Assembly (NCBI RefSeq): GCF_000472385.1 | Contig: NZ_AWZU01000017.1 | Location: 96,716-158,174, forward strand | Source: Bradyrhizobium sp. ARR65 | GTDB taxonomy: Bacteria; Pseudomonadota; Alphaproteobacteria; Rhizobiales; Xanthobacteraceae | DNA length: 61,459 bases | Reading direction: 5' to 3' | Position numbers and translations under genes: made by a program | Notes under the pieces: generated by a model | Databases searched by the model: none | The model's input: the letters and a program-made list of their open reading frames with translations, nothing else | What the model was told of the DNA's origin: nothing | Shown here: one piece after another, positions 7,278 through 16,190 of the stretch | Layout of the letters: each line of letters opens with the position of its first letter | How positions within the stretch are numbered: position 1 is the stretch's first letter

Positions 7278-8456
7278 ATGTCAGACGATGTCGTCATCGT
7301 CAGCGCCGCCCGCACCGCCGTTGGAAGCTTCAACGGTGCGTTTGCCACGCTGCCGGCCCATGATCTCGGTGCCGTCGCCATCAAGGCCGCCTTACAGCGC
7401 GCGGGCGTCGAGCCGGCGCGCGTGTCGGAAGTGATCATGGGGCAGATCCTCACCGCGGCACAGGGCCAGAACCCGGCCCGTCAGGCCTCGATCGCCGCCG
7501 GCATCCCGGTGGAAAGTCCGGCCTGGGGCGTCAATCAATTGTGCGGTTCGGGTCTGCGCTCGGTCGCGTTGGGTTATCAGGCGCTGATGAACGGCGATTC
7601 CGACATCGTGGTCGCCGGCGGCCAGGAATCGATGAGCATGGCTCCGCATGCGCAGCACCTGCGTGGCGGCGTCAAGATGGGCGGGCTCGAACTGATCGAT
7701 ACCATGATCAAGGACGGCCTCTGGGATGCCTTCAACGGATATCACATGGGCAACACCGCCGAGAACGTCGCGCGCCAGTACCAGATCACGCGTGCGCAGC
7801 AGGACGAGTTCGCGGTTTCCTCGCAGCATAAGGCGGAGGCCGCGCAGAAGGCTGGCAGGTTCAAGGACGAGATCGTGCCGGTGACGGTCAAGACCCGCAA
7901 GGGCGACGTCATCGTCGACATGGATGAATATCCGCGCCATGGCGCGACGCTCGATGCGATGGCCAAGCTCAAGCCTGCCTTCGAGAAGGATGGCACGGTG
8001 ACGGCCGGCTCCGCTTCGGGCATCAATGACGGTGCTGCGGCGGTGGTGCTGATGACCGCCAAGCAGGCGGCGAAGGAAGGCAAGAAGCCGATCGCCCGCA
8101 TCGTGTCCTGGGCCCAGGCCGGCGTCGATCCCAAGATCATGGGAACGGGGCCGATCCCCGCTTCGCGCGCGGCGTTGAAGAAGGCCGGCTGGAACATCGC
8201 CGACCTCGACCTGATCGAGGCCAATGAGGCCTTCGCGGCGCAGGCCTGCGCGGTCAACAAGGATCTCGGCTGGGACACATCGAAGGTGAATGTCAATGGC
8301 GGCGCGATCGCCCTCGGGCATCCGATCGGCGCATCGGGCGGGCGCGTGCTGGTCACGCTGTTGCATGAAATGCAAAAGCGTGACGCCAAGAAGGGTCTCG
8401 CTACATTGTGCATCGGTGGCGGCATGGGCATCGCCATGTGCGTCGAACGCGGTTGA
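7278..8456 (+). CDS. phaA: Acetyl-CoA C-acetyltransferase (beta-ketothiolase) PhaA
   Basis: Condenses two acetyl-CoA to acetoacetyl-CoA, the first step of PHB synthesis. The 392-residue product has the thiolase nucleophile in NQLCGSGLRSV, the conserved EANEAFAAQ, the histidine in GGAIALGHPIGASGG and the second cysteine in CIGGGMGIAM. AGGAG at 7267-7271 sits six bases before the ATG at 7278; the ATG at 7272 directly abuts the ribosome binding site and is less likely. It is followed by a terminator and then phaB with its own promoter, so the two are probably separate transcription units. Confidence 0.96.
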   Translation: MSDDVVIVSAARTAVGSFNGAFATLPAHDLGAVAIKAALQRAGVEPARVSEVIMGQILTAAQGQNPARQASIAAGIPVESPAWGVNQLCGSGLRSVALGYQALMNGDSDIVVAGGQESMSMAPHAQHLRGGVKMGGLELIDTMIKDGLWDAFNGYHMGNTAENVARQYQITRAQQDEFAVSSQHKAEAAQKAGRFKDEIVPVTVKTRKGDVIVDMDEYPRHGATLDAMAKLKPAFEKDGTVTAGSASGINDGAAAVVLMTAKQAAKEGKKPIARIVSWAQAGVDPKIMGTGPIPASRAALKKAGWNIADLDLIEANEAFAAQACAVNKDLGWDTSKVNVNGGAIALGHPIGASGGRVLVTLLHEMQKRDAKKGLATLCIGGGMGIAMCVERG

Positions 8457-8540
8457 GTGCGCTGCACGCGCTCAAAAAAAGTTCAGCGGCTGCAAATTAA
8501 ATCACCTTCGCAGCCGCACAGCCCTGAATTAAAGACAAAG

Positions 8541-8566
8541 CGCCCGGCATGATTGCCGGGCGTTTT
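8541..8566 (+). terminator. Rho-independent terminator after phaA
   Basis: CGCCCGGCA (8541-8549) and TGCCGGGCG (8554-8562) make a perfect 9-bp stem with a 4-nt loop, followed by TTTT. It is the clearest intrinsic terminator in the window. Confidence 0.85.
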
Positions 8567-8569
8567 GTC

Positions 8570-8597
8570 TTGATGTTGGTCAAACGGCTCGCATAAT
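8570..8597 (+). promoter_or_regulatory. Candidate promoter of phaB
   Basis: TTGATG (8570-8575) and CATAAT (8592-8597) are separated by 16 bp, immediately downstream of the phaA terminator and about 70 bp before phaB. Confidence 0.45.
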
Positions 8598-8665
8598 TCG
8601 GCGTTACATAAAAAGCGCTGTTCGTAAAGCGCGCGAGAGGAAACGGAGCGAGGGAAGGATTCGAC

Positions 8666-9391
8666 ATGGCACGTGTTGCGTTGGTCACGGGAGGTACGCG
8701 GGGCATTGGTGCCGCGATCTGCAAGGCACTGAAAGCTGCAGGCTACGAGGTTGCCGCCAATTATGCCGGCAACGACGCTGCCGCCGAGAAGTTCAAGACA
8801 GAGACCGGTATTCCTGTCTACAAATGGGACGTCAGCTCGTTTGATGCTTGCGCCGAGGGCGTCAAGAAGGTCGAGGCAAATCTCGGTCCGATCGATGTCC
8901 TGGTCAACAACGCCGGAATCACTCGCGACGGCGCCTTCCACAAGATGTCGCTCGAGCATTGGAGCGCGGTGATCAATACCAATCTCGGCTCGCTCTTCAA
9001 CATGACGCGCCAGGTCATCGAGGGCATGCGCGCCCGCAAATTCGGTCGCGTCATCAATATCTCCTCGATCAATGGCCAGAAGGGACAGTTCGGCCAGTGC
9101 AACTATTCCGCGGCGAAGGCCGGCGAGATCGGATTCACCAAGGCGCTCGCGCTGGAAAATGCCAAAGCCGGCGTCACCGTGAACGCAATCTGCCCAGGCT
9201 ATATCAACACCGAAATGGTGCAGGCGGTGCCGAAGGATGTTTTGGAGAAGTCCGTGCTGCCGCTGATTCCGATCGGCCGTCTCGGCGAGCCGGAAGAGAT
9301 CGCGCGCGGGGTGGTGTTCCTCGCCGCCGACGAAGCGGGCGCCATCACCGGCTCGACGCTGACGATTAATGGCGGCCAGTATATGGTGTGA
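8666..9391 (+). CDS. phaB: Acetoacetyl-CoA reductase PhaB
   Basis: NADPH-dependent reductase forming (R)-3-hydroxybutyryl-CoA for PHB synthase. A 241-residue short-chain dehydrogenase with the cofactor motif TGGTRGIG near the N terminus, NNAGIT, and the catalytic YSAAK tetrad segment (NYSAAKAGEIGF). The C terminus TGSTLTINGGQYM is typical of PhaB rather than FabG. GGAAGG precedes the ATG. The PHA synthase gene is not in this window. Confidence 0.95.
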   Translation: MARVALVTGGTRGIGAAICKALKAAGYEVAANYAGNDAAAEKFKTETGIPVYKWDVSSFDACAEGVKKVEANLGPIDVLVNNAGITRDGAFHKMSLEHWSAVINTNLGSLFNMTRQVIEGMRARKFGRVINISSINGQKGQFGQCNYSAAKAGEIGFTKALALENAKAGVTVNAICPGYINTEMVQAVPKDVLEKSVLPLIPIGRLGEPEEIARGVVFLAADEAGAITGSTLTINGGQYMV

Positions 9392-9475
9392 CGCGAAGGG
9401 CGTTGCGCTGCCACGCTGAATGAGGCAAGGGACTCGTCATGCTCGGCCTCGTGTCGGGCGTCCGCGTTTCTGGCA

Positions 9476-9566
9476 CCGTCATTCCGGGGCGATGCGAAGC
9501 ATCGAACCCGCAATCTCGAGATTCCGGATCTGGTCCTTCCATCCCGGAATGACGGTGCCAGAAACG
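9476..9566. repeat. GTCATTCCGGGGCG palindromic element, copy 1
   Basis: Begins CCGTCATTCCGGGGCGATGC and ends ATCCCGGAATGACGG, giving a long imperfect hairpin. It shares its ends and the internal GAGATTCCGG with copies at 23017, 26669 and 27235. It lies just upstream of the DMT transporter start, so a long N-terminal extension of that ORF would be translated from repeat sequence. Confidence 0.75.
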
Positions 9567-9605
9567 TGGATGTCCGCCGCGTCCATGACGAAGTATCTCT
9601 GCCGC

Positions 9606-10475
9606 ATGTCCTCCCGCACTGCCACCTTAATCGGCCTCACCGCGATCCTGATGTGGTCGATGCTCGCGGTGATGACGGTCGCGACCGGCAAGATCCCGGC
9701 GTTTCAGCTCGCCGCAATGACGTTTGCGATCGGTGCACTGGTGGGCTCGCTGACCTGGATCGGAAGGCCCAATGCGGTCCGTGCCTTGATGCAGCCGTGG
9801 CTCGCCTGGGCCGTCGGCGTCGGCGGGCTGTTCGGCTATCACGCGCTGTATTTTCTCGCGCTGCGCTTTGCGCCGCCGGCGGAAGCGGGGCTGCTGAATT
9901 ATCTTTGGCCGCTCCTCATCGTGCTGTTCTCCTCGTTGTTGCCGGGCGAGCGACTGGCGCCGCATCACATCATCGGCGCGCTGCTCGGGCTTGCCGGCAC
10001 CGTGCTCTTGCTCTCCGGCAACACCGGCGGCTTCGCGCCCGGCCAGGTGCCGGGTCTCGTCGCCGCCTTCGTCGCGGCCTTTGTCTGGGCTTCCTATTCG
10101 GTGATGTCGCGCAAGCTGAAAGCTGTGCCCACCGATGCAGTCGCCGGCTTTTGTCTGGTGACCGCAGTGCTGGCGGCGCTGGTGCACTTGGCCGTTGAAG
10201 TGACGGTCTGGCCGGAAACCCCGCTGCAATGGTGTGCCGTGATCGGTCTCGGCGTCGCGCCGGTCGGCGCCGCGTTCTATGCCTGGGACATCGGCATGAA
10301 GCGCGGCGACATCCGCGTGCTGGGCGCAGCCTCCTATGCGACGCCGCTGCTGTCGACGGCGTTTCTCATCGCTGCTGGATTCGCCAAGCCGAGTACCAAT
10401 CTCGCGCTCGCCGCGATCTTGATCGCCGGCGGCGGTCTCATTGCGGCGAAGGATATGCTGCGAAAGCGCCCCTGA
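9606..10475 (+). CDS. EamA/DMT family exporter, YddG-like
   Basis: A 289-residue inner-membrane transporter with about ten hydrophobic segments and two EamA repeats. The N terminus MSSRTATLIGLTAILMWSML resembles the start of the aromatic amino-acid exporter YddG, so substrate may be amino acids or similar metabolites (inference). I chose ATG 9606 because the upstream frame runs into the palindromic repeat; ATG 9585 is also possible. The gene is convergent with the cupin gene, 19 bp away. Confidence 0.85.
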   Translation: MSSRTATLIGLTAILMWSMLAVMTVATGKIPAFQLAAMTFAIGALVGSLTWIGRPNAVRALMQPWLAWAVGVGGLFGYHALYFLALRFAPPAEAGLLNYLWPLLIVLFSSLLPGERLAPHHIIGALLGLAGTVLLLSGNTGGFAPGQVPGLVAAFVAAFVWASYSVMSRKLKAVPTDAVAGFCLVTAVLAALVHLAVEVTVWPETPLQWCAVIGLGVAPVGAAFYAWDIGMKRGDIRVLGAASYATPLLSTAFLIAAGFAKPSTNLALAAILIAGGGLIAAKDMLRKRP

Positions 10476-10494
10476 GCGCCTCGGAATGACGGAA

Positions 10495-10929
10495 CTAGCC
10501 CGGCTCCCAGCCCTTAGGCGCCATCTCGAATTTGACGAATTCGAACCCGGGGGCAACGGTGCATCCGACCAGCGTCCAGTCGCCCATACTCTCCGCGGTC
10601 TGCCAGGCCGAAGCCGGCACGATCGCTTGCGGCCGTTCGCCGGCTGCGAGATCTGGTCCGAGCCGCACCGTGTGCGTCGCGCAGCCGTCGTGGGCGATGC
10701 GCAGCGTCAGCGGACTGCCGGCGTAATAGTGCCAGATCTCGACCGCATCGATCCGGTGCCACTGCGAGATCTCACCGCGTGCCAGCAGAAAATAGATCGC
10801 GGTCGAGCAGGCGCGGCCCTGCGCGTCGGCCCGCGAATCCCGAAACGTCTCGCGATAATGTCCGCCTTCGGGATGTCGTCTTAATTCAAGACGCGCGATG
10901 ATATCGGCTGCGGATAATTGTTCTGGCAT
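10495..10929 (-). CDS. Cupin-5 (DUF985) domain protein
   Basis: A 144-residue single-domain cupin. RHPEGGHYRETF, the HRIDAVEIWHYYAG segment with conserved His/Glu, and the C-terminal VAPGFEFVKFEMA are the family hallmarks. Members of this family adopt the cupin barrel; enzymatic role is unsettled. Its ATG overlaps the stop codon of the glyoxalase II gene (TGATG), indicating translational coupling, so it may have a linked role in metabolite detoxification (inference). Confidence 0.88.
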   Translation of the reverse strand: MPEQLSAADIIARLELRRHPEGGHYRETFRDSRADAQGRACSTAIYFLLARGEISQWHRIDAVEIWHYYAGSPLTLRIAHDGCATHTVRLGPDLAAGERPQAIVPASAWQTAESMGDWTLVGCTVAPGFEFVKFEMAPKGWEPG

Positions 10930-11696
10930 CAGGATTTGTTCTTGCGTTCACGCAACTCACCGAACACCTCGGCCGCCTTCGCCCCCTTCATGTGCAGCTT
11001 TGCCGCAACGGCGGGATCGTCGGCACGCAGGAAAACGTTGGCCTTCTTCTCCTCGCCGAGCAGAACGGGAATGGTCGGCTTGTCGTCGGCGCGCAGCCGC
11101 GCCACCTCCTCGGCCCGCGCCTTCAGGGCCGGATTGTCCGGCTCCACCGTGAGCGCGAATTTGATGTTGGAAGCGGTGTATTCGTGGCCGCAGTAGAGCT
11201 TGAAGTCGTCGGGTAGCGCCCGCAGCTTCAACAGCGAGTCCCACATCATGGGATAATTGCCTTCGAACACCCGCCCGCAGCCGATGGAGAACAATGTGTC
11301 TGCGGCAAACAGCGCCTTGTCGCTGTCGAAGACATAGGAAACGTGATCGAGCGTGTGGCCGGGCGTCTCCAGGACCCGGGCCAGGAGGTTGCCGATCTTG
11401 ACCACGTCGGCATTGGCGACGCGTTGGTCGACATTGGCGATCTTTGTCGTCTTGTCGTGCGGCGCAACGACGCGGCAGCCATAGCGCTGCTTCAGTTCGG
11501 CCACGCCGCCGACATGATCGCCGTGGTGATGGGTGATCAGGATGTCGGTGAGCGTCCAGCTCTCACGCTCCAGCGCCTTGATGATGGGACCGGCTTCCGG
11601 CGCATCGATCGAGGCCGTGGCGCCGGTCGCATCGTCATGGATCAGATAGCCGAAATTGTCGGTTAAACAGGTGAAGACACGAATCTCGGCGGCCAT
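10929..11696 (-). CDS. gloB: Hydroxyacylglutathione hydrolase (glyoxalase II)
   Basis: Hydrolyses S-lactoylglutathione to lactate and glutathione in methylglyoxal detoxification. The 255-residue product has the binuclear metal motif THHHGDHVGG, the ligand His in TPGHTLDH, the bridging Asp in LFAADTLF and the later CGHEYT, followed by the helical glutathione-binding C-terminal domain. The frame remains open far upstream of the true ATG (MAAEIRVF); that extension overlaps the divergent methyltransferase gene and is rejected. Confidence 0.95.
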   Translation of the reverse strand: MAAEIRVFTCLTDNFGYLIHDDATGATASIDAPEAGPIIKALERESWTLTDILITHHHGDHVGGVAELKQRYGCRVVAPHDKTTKIANVDQRVANADVVKIGNLLARVLETPGHTLDHVSYVFDSDKALFAADTLFSIGCGRVFEGNYPMMWDSLLKLRALPDDFKLYCGHEYTASNIKFALTVEPDNPALKARAEEVARLRADDKPTIPVLLGEEKKANVFLRADDPAVAAKLHMKGAKAAEVFGELRERKNKS

Positions 11697-11816
11697 GATT
11701 TCTCTATCCCTTGTCGAGCACTTCCGGCATGTCGCCCAGAGATATGGCGTTAACGCTGATGCGGCAATGCCATATTCTGCGCGTCCCAGAAGCGGTGAAC
11801 GTGTTAAATTAGTGTC

Positions 11817-12563
11817 ATGAGCATGGACGTCATCGACCTGCGCGACTTCTATTCGCAGCGACTGGGCATCGTGGCGCGGCAATTGATCAATCGCGGCATC
11901 CGGATGCGCTGGCCCAGTGCGGAAGGGCAACGCGTGCTGGGCGTCGGCTATCCGACGCCCTATCTGGGACTTTTTCGTGAAGACAGCGAACGCTGTATCG
12001 CTTTCATGCCGGCGGCGCAGGGCGTCCTGAAATGGCCGACCGCGCGCCCGACACTGGCAGCCCTGGTGGACGAATTCTCGTTGCCGCTGCCTGATGCCGC
12101 GGTCGACCGCATCCTGTTGGTCCATGCGCTGGAAATGGCTGACGATCCCGCCAGTCTCTTGCGCGAGGTCTGGCGCGTGCTGGCGCCGTCGGGGCGCGTG
12201 ATTGCGGTGATTCCAAACCGGCGCGGGGTGTGGACGCGCACCGACAACACGCCGTTCGGCCACGGCCGGCCCTATTCGCGTTCACAGATCACGGACTTGT
12301 TGCGGCAGACCTGGTTCACGCCGACGGCCTGGGGCGAGGCGCTGTTCATGCCGCCGGTTGCGGGGGGCTGGTTCCTGCGTTCGGCGCTGGTGTGGGAGCG
12401 CGCAGGCGCGGCGTTGTCGCTGCCATTCGCCGGCGTTCACATCGTGGAGGCCACCAAGCAGGTCTATCGCGTGATCCCCGCACGTCGCGAACGGACGCGG
12501 CTGATTCCGGCGCTCAAGCCGGTGTTGGTACCATCATCGACGGCGACGCGGGGCCACGCGTAA
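11817..12563 (+). CDS. Class I SAM-dependent methyltransferase-like protein
   Basis: A 248-residue protein with methyltransferase type-11 features: RILLVHALEMADDPASLLREVWRVLAPSG is a typical post-motif-II/III region. The usual glycine-rich motif I is altered to LGVGYPTPYLG. It is transcribed divergently from gloB across 120 bp, an arrangement I recall as common in Bradyrhizobiaceae. Substrate unknown. Confidence 0.78.
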   Translation: MSMDVIDLRDFYSQRLGIVARQLINRGIRMRWPSAEGQRVLGVGYPTPYLGLFREDSERCIAFMPAAQGVLKWPTARPTLAALVDEFSLPLPDAAVDRILLVHALEMADDPASLLREVWRVLAPSGRVIAVIPNRRGVWTRTDNTPFGHGRPYSRSQITDLLRQTWFTPTAWGEALFMPPVAGGWFLRSALVWERAGAALSLPFAGVHIVEATKQVYRVIPARRERTRLIPALKPVLVPSSTATRGHA

Positions 12564-12569
12564 ATCCAA

Positions 12570-12758
12570 TCCAAGCTGTCGTCCTGGGCAGGCCAGGACC
12601 CCATAACCATCTGCCGTCGTTCTTGCGAAGGACGACGACCAGAGCACCTTATTGAAGCATTGCGCGGTACGGGTTCCGGCTCGCGCGGAGCCTGCCATCG
12701 GGCCGCGCTTCGCGCGGACCCATTGGCTTGGCCGGGACGACGAGCGGAGAGACCGGCT
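12570..12758. repeat. Intergenic palindromic repeats
   Basis: No gene seen between the convergent methyltransferase and DUF4167 genes. The region holds hairpin-forming REP-like segments, including GTCGTCCTGGGCAGGCCAGG and the inverted GGGCCGCGCTTCGCGCGGACC, ending in GGCCGGGACGACGAG. Confidence 0.5.
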
Positions 12759-13514
12759 TTATTCGTTGCCCGGATTGAGATCTTCGCTGGGGGCAGCCTG
12801 CTGCGGCTGCGCCATGCCGCCGCCGTCGGACCGCGGGCCATGGGGCCGGCGCCGACGCCGCGGATAGCGTTCGCCGCCACGCTCAAAGCTCTCTGTGCCA
12901 TTGATCTGCGGCTGGGGTCCGGTGATGAATGACGGCAGCCGATCGACACCGCCGCCATTGTCGGCGACCACCGGCTGCGGTTGCGGCTGCGGTTGATATT
13001 GCGGCTGCGGACGATGCTCGCGCTCGCGATGTTCACGCGGCTGCTCGCGATCGCGCTGATAGGGTTGGCCCTCCCGCGGCTGCTCGCGCTGGCCGCCATC
13101 GCGATCGCGGTCCCGCAGGTAAGGTTGAGGCTGCTGCTGCACCGGGACGAAGCCCGGCTCCTGGCCGAAGCTCGAGAAGCTCTCGCCGTCGTCCTCGCCG
13201 TCCTCGGTCATGACCTCGTCGGTGTTGCGCGGCTGCTGCGGCTGGTTCTGCCGGAATTGCTCCTGGGCCGCGGCGATCAGCCGGAAGTAATGCTCGGCGT
13301 GCTGATAGTAATTTTCCGCCGCAACCGGGTCGCCGGATGAGCGTGCATCGCGCGCGAGCTGCAGATATTTTTCGGCGATGTGAGACGCCGTGCCGCGGAT
13401 CTTGATATCGGGTCCGTTGGACTCGAACACCCTGGTCAGGGGGTTTTGGCCGCGCCGATTATTGTTGTTATTGCCGCGGTTGCGCATCCGCTTGTTGTTC
13501 TGACCGTTTCTCAT
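12759..13514 (-). CDS. DUF4167 domain-containing protein
   Basis: A 251-residue protein with an Asn/Arg-rich N terminus (RNRGNNNNNRRGQNP), a conserved 70-residue DUF4167 domain (about 25-95; RGTASHIAEKYLQLARDARSSGD and NYYQHAEHYFRLI), and a low-complexity Arg/Gln/Pro tail with many QPQPQ repeats. The domain is widespread in alphaproteobacteria and resembles a short helical repeat; the basic low-complexity regions suggest nucleic-acid binding, which is inference. Confidence 0.9.
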   Translation of the reverse strand: MRNGQNNKRMRNRGNNNNNRRGQNPLTRVFESNGPDIKIRGTASHIAEKYLQLARDARSSGDPVAAENYYQHAEHYFRLIAAAQEQFRQNQPQQPRNTDEVMTEDGEDDGESFSSFGQEPGFVPVQQQPQPYLRDRDRDGGQREQPREGQPYQRDREQPREHREREHRPQPQYQPQPQPQPVVADNGGGVDRLPSFITGPQPQINGTESFERGGERYPRRRRRPHGPRSDGGGMAQPQQAAPSEDLNPGNE

Positions 13515-13970
13515 GTCCTGCCTTTATTCCAGCCCTAAGTTAGAAGTCTTTGAAGTGTCGTGTGTCAGCCTCGGTCGATCCGGGGCGCGTGCTTCAAACG
13601 CACCAAAGTGGGATCCAACTCCCATCCGTGCCGATTTTGTCGACCATCGCGCTCAACAAAGACGCGTCCCCACCCGCCAGCGCTTCGGTCGCCAGCGAAA
13701 CACTTAAGTCAAGCCTGCCAAAACAGGCCCAGTTTTCTTGCGTAAGTCGTCAAGCGCAATCAGGCTTTCGTTCGCTTTGCGGTCGCAAGCGGCGCAGCGC
13801 TCTTGGCTGTCGCGCTCAATTCAACCTGCGTTTGGAACCTTCAATCGGCGCGGCTGTCGCCCTGAATCCTGGTTTTGCCCGTATATCTACGGGGCCTGCG
13901 CCGATGTGCTGACCGGAACGTAGTCGCTCCCGGGCAATATTCCAAGAGGTTTTTGCGTCCCAATTCGGCT
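13515..13970. other. 456-bp gap between the DUF4167 gene and prmC
   Basis: I find no convincing gene here; a 120-codon plus-strand ORF (13550-13912) has no protein-like pattern. A short hairpin GCCTG-N6-CAGGC lies near 13715-13731. The segment should contain the promoter of the minus-strand DUF4167 gene, but I cannot identify clear boxes. Confidence 0.4.
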
Positions 13971-14849
13971 TTATCTTGGTATTTTTCGGCCCCCAACCGC
14001 TCTGGGAATACCTGCCAAGTCCATCTTGGGGGGCTCGTGGACGGCAAACCCTGCCCTCGTCATCAATCCTTCAATTGGACCACTTTGGCCATATCCCGCC
14101 TCCACCACCAGCGCGCCGCCTGCGCCCAAAAGGCGCGCCGCGTCGGGGATGAGGGCGCGGTAAGCGGTAAGCCCATCGACGCCCCCATCCAACGCTTGAT
14201 GCGGATCGTGCTCGCGCACCTCCGCGCCAAGACCCGCAATATCAGCAGAAGGGATATAGGGCGGGTTCGATACGACGAGATCGAATGGCCCGCTCAAAGC
14301 CGCCGCATAATCGCACGCCACAAACGCGGCCCGCGACAGAAGACCTAATGCGGCAGCATTGCTTTTTGCAGCCTTCAGCGCGCCCTCGCTGATGTCTGTG
14401 CCAACACCGGAGACGTCCGGCCGTTCCGAAAGCAGTGCCAACAAAATCGCGCCGGATCCGGTGCCGATGTCGAGAATGCGCAAGGCGCGCTGGGGCGTCG
14501 GCGCCGGCAGCATCTGCAGCGCAAGCTCGACCACGGTCTCGGTGTCCGGCCGCGGCACCAGTGTTTCCGGTGCGAGCTTTAGCTGCAGGCCCCAAAATTC
14601 CTTCTCGCCGAGAATACGTGCGACCGGCTCGCCACTGATCCTCCGCTCCGCGAATATCCTAAGCCGCTCCACTTCCTGCTGCGTGAGTCGCCGGGCGGCT
14701 GATGCGATCAGAGCGGTGAGATCGAGCTTCAGCGCCGCACCCAATAACATGCGAGCATCGAGTTCGGCGGAGTCGATATTGGCTGCCTTGAAGCGCGCGG
14801 CGAGGGCGCGACGTGCAGCTTCCAGGGTTTGTCCAGGGGACGCGCTCAT
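13971..14849 (-). CDS. prmC: Release factor glutamine N5-methyltransferase PrmC
   Basis: Methylates the GGQ glutamine of release factors RF1/RF2. The 292-residue protein has the helical N-terminal domain (about 1-85), the SAM motif LDIGTGSGAI and the diagnostic catalytic SNPPYIP. It lies downstream of its substrate gene prfA on the same strand, separated by 202 bp of palindromic repeat, whereas these genes are often closely packed. Confidence 0.95.
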   Translation of the reverse strand: MSASPGQTLEAARRALAARFKAANIDSAELDARMLLGAALKLDLTALIASAARRLTQQEVERLRIFAERRISGEPVARILGEKEFWGLQLKLAPETLVPRPDTETVVELALQMLPAPTPQRALRILDIGTGSGAILLALLSERPDVSGVGTDISEGALKAAKSNAAALGLLSRAAFVACDYAAALSGPFDLVVSNPPYIPSADIAGLGAEVREHDPHQALDGGVDGLTAYRALIPDAARLLGAGGALVVEAGYGQSGPIEGLMTRAGFAVHEPPKMDLAGIPRAVGGRKIPR

Positions 14850-14874
14850 TCGTTGCCCCCCATCATCGCCAGCT

Positions 14875-15050
14875 CATCCGCGGTCGTTCCGGCGAAAGCC
14901 GGGACCCCCAACGCGAGCGCTTGCGCTCGTCGCGATACCGCGGAATCCATCCTTAGGTCCGCGGTGTCGGACAAAATCACGCGACAACTGCTGCGCCCTG
15001 GGGGTATGGGCCCCGGCTGGGCGCTCGCTCGGCCGGGACGACGGAATCCA
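14875..15050. repeat. REP-like element between prfA and prmC
   Basis: The ends read GTTCCGGCGAAAGCCGGGAC and CGGCCGGGACGACGG, each able to form hairpins, with GCGAGCGCTTGCGCTCG in between. It occupies nearly all of the prfA-prmC gap and would be transcribed with both genes. Confidence 0.65.
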
Positions 15051-15051
15051 C

Positions 15052-16137
15052 TCACGCCGCGGCGCCTTGCGCGGCAAGCTGAGCGGCTTGATGCTCCGTC
15101 GTCAACGCATCGATCAACTCGCCCAAGGCTTCGCCCGCCATCACCTGGGGTAGCTTGTAGAGCGTTAGGTTGATGCGGTGATCGGTGACGCGACCTTGCG
15201 GAAAATTATAGGTGCGGATGCGCTCGCTGCGATCGCCGGAGCCGACCTTCTCCTTGCGGTCGGCCGAGCGTACCGCCTCCATGCGCTGGCGTTCGGCATC
15301 GTAGATGCGCGAGCGCAGGATATTCATTGCCGACGCCCGGTTCTTGTGCTGCGAGCGGCTGTCCTGCATGCTGACCACGATCCCCGTCGGGATATGGGTG
15401 ATGCGGATCGCGGACTCGGTCTTGTTCACGTGCTGGCCGCCGGCGCCCTGCGCGCGCATGGTCTCGATCCTCAGATCCTCGTTGCGGATGTCGACATCGA
15501 CGTCCTCGACCTCCGGCAGCACCGCGACGGTGGCGGCCGAGGTGTGGATCCGCCCCTGCGTCTCCGTGTCGGGCACGCGCTGCACGCGATGCACGCCTGA
15601 TTCGAACTTCAGTTTTGCGAAGGCGCCGCGGCCCTTCACCTCGGCGATGATTTCCTTGTAGCCGCCCATGGTGCCTTCGCTGGCAGAGATCACATCGACC
15701 TTCCAGCCCTGCAGGCTTGCAAAGCGCTCATACATGCGGAAGAGATCGCCGGCGAACAGCGCCGCCTCGTCGCCGCCGGTCCCGGCGCGGATTTCCAGCA
15801 CCACGTTGCGGTCGTCCATGGCATCCTTGGGCAGCAGCGCGACGCGGATTTCCTGCTCGAGCTCGCCGCGCCGCGCGGTCAGCGTATCAAGCTCGGCTTC
15901 CGCCATGCCGCGCATCTCCGCATCCGTCGCCGGATCGGCAATCAACGCCTCGGCGTCGGCAAGCTCCTTCACGGTGGCGCGGTAGGCCTTCACCGCCTCG
16001 ATCAGCGGATTGAGCTCGGCGAGCTCGCGGGTGATCTGCACATATTTATCGGAATTGACCTGGCCAAGCAGTTCCGCCTCCAGCGCAGCATGGTGCGCCA
16101 GCAGAACGTCCAATTTGGCCTCGGGCAGGTTCGACAT
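15052..16137 (-). CDS. prfA: Peptide chain release factor 1
   Basis: Class I release factor reading UAA and UAG. The 361-residue product begins MSNLPEAKLDVLLAHHAALE and carries the GGQ motif at residues 233-235 (RAQGAGGQHVNKT), matching the Escherichia coli RF1 position. I used the internal ATG because the 15-codon upstream extension is not conserved-looking. It follows ptsP by 53 bp, in an lysC-ptsP-prfA-prmC order common in alphaproteobacteria. Confidence 0.97.
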   Translation of the reverse strand: MSNLPEAKLDVLLAHHAALEAELLGQVNSDKYVQITRELAELNPLIEAVKAYRATVKELADAEALIADPATDAEMRGMAEAELDTLTARRGELEQEIRVALLPKDAMDDRNVVLEIRAGTGGDEAALFAGDLFRMYERFASLQGWKVDVISASEGTMGGYKEIIAEVKGRGAFAKLKFESGVHRVQRVPDTETQGRIHTSAATVAVLPEVEDVDVDIRNEDLRIETMRAQGAGGQHVNKTESAIRITHIPTGIVVSMQDSRSQHKNRASAMNILRSRIYDAERQRMEAVRSADRKEKVGSGDRSERIRTYNFPQGRVTDHRINLTLYKLPQVMAGEALGELIDALTTEHQAAQLAAQGAAA

Positions 16138-16190
16138 CGGTGGTCTCGGATAACAAAATGGGAGGTCGCGGGTGTTCGGCAACAGCCCCG

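Noticed and set aside
10929..12263. 444-codon form of the glyoxalase II ORF
   Set aside because: The upstream 189 codons overlap the divergent methyltransferase gene; the enzyme starts at 11696.
13550..13912. 120-codon plus-strand ORF
   Set aside because: No protein-like pattern, no ribosome binding site and no recognisable family.
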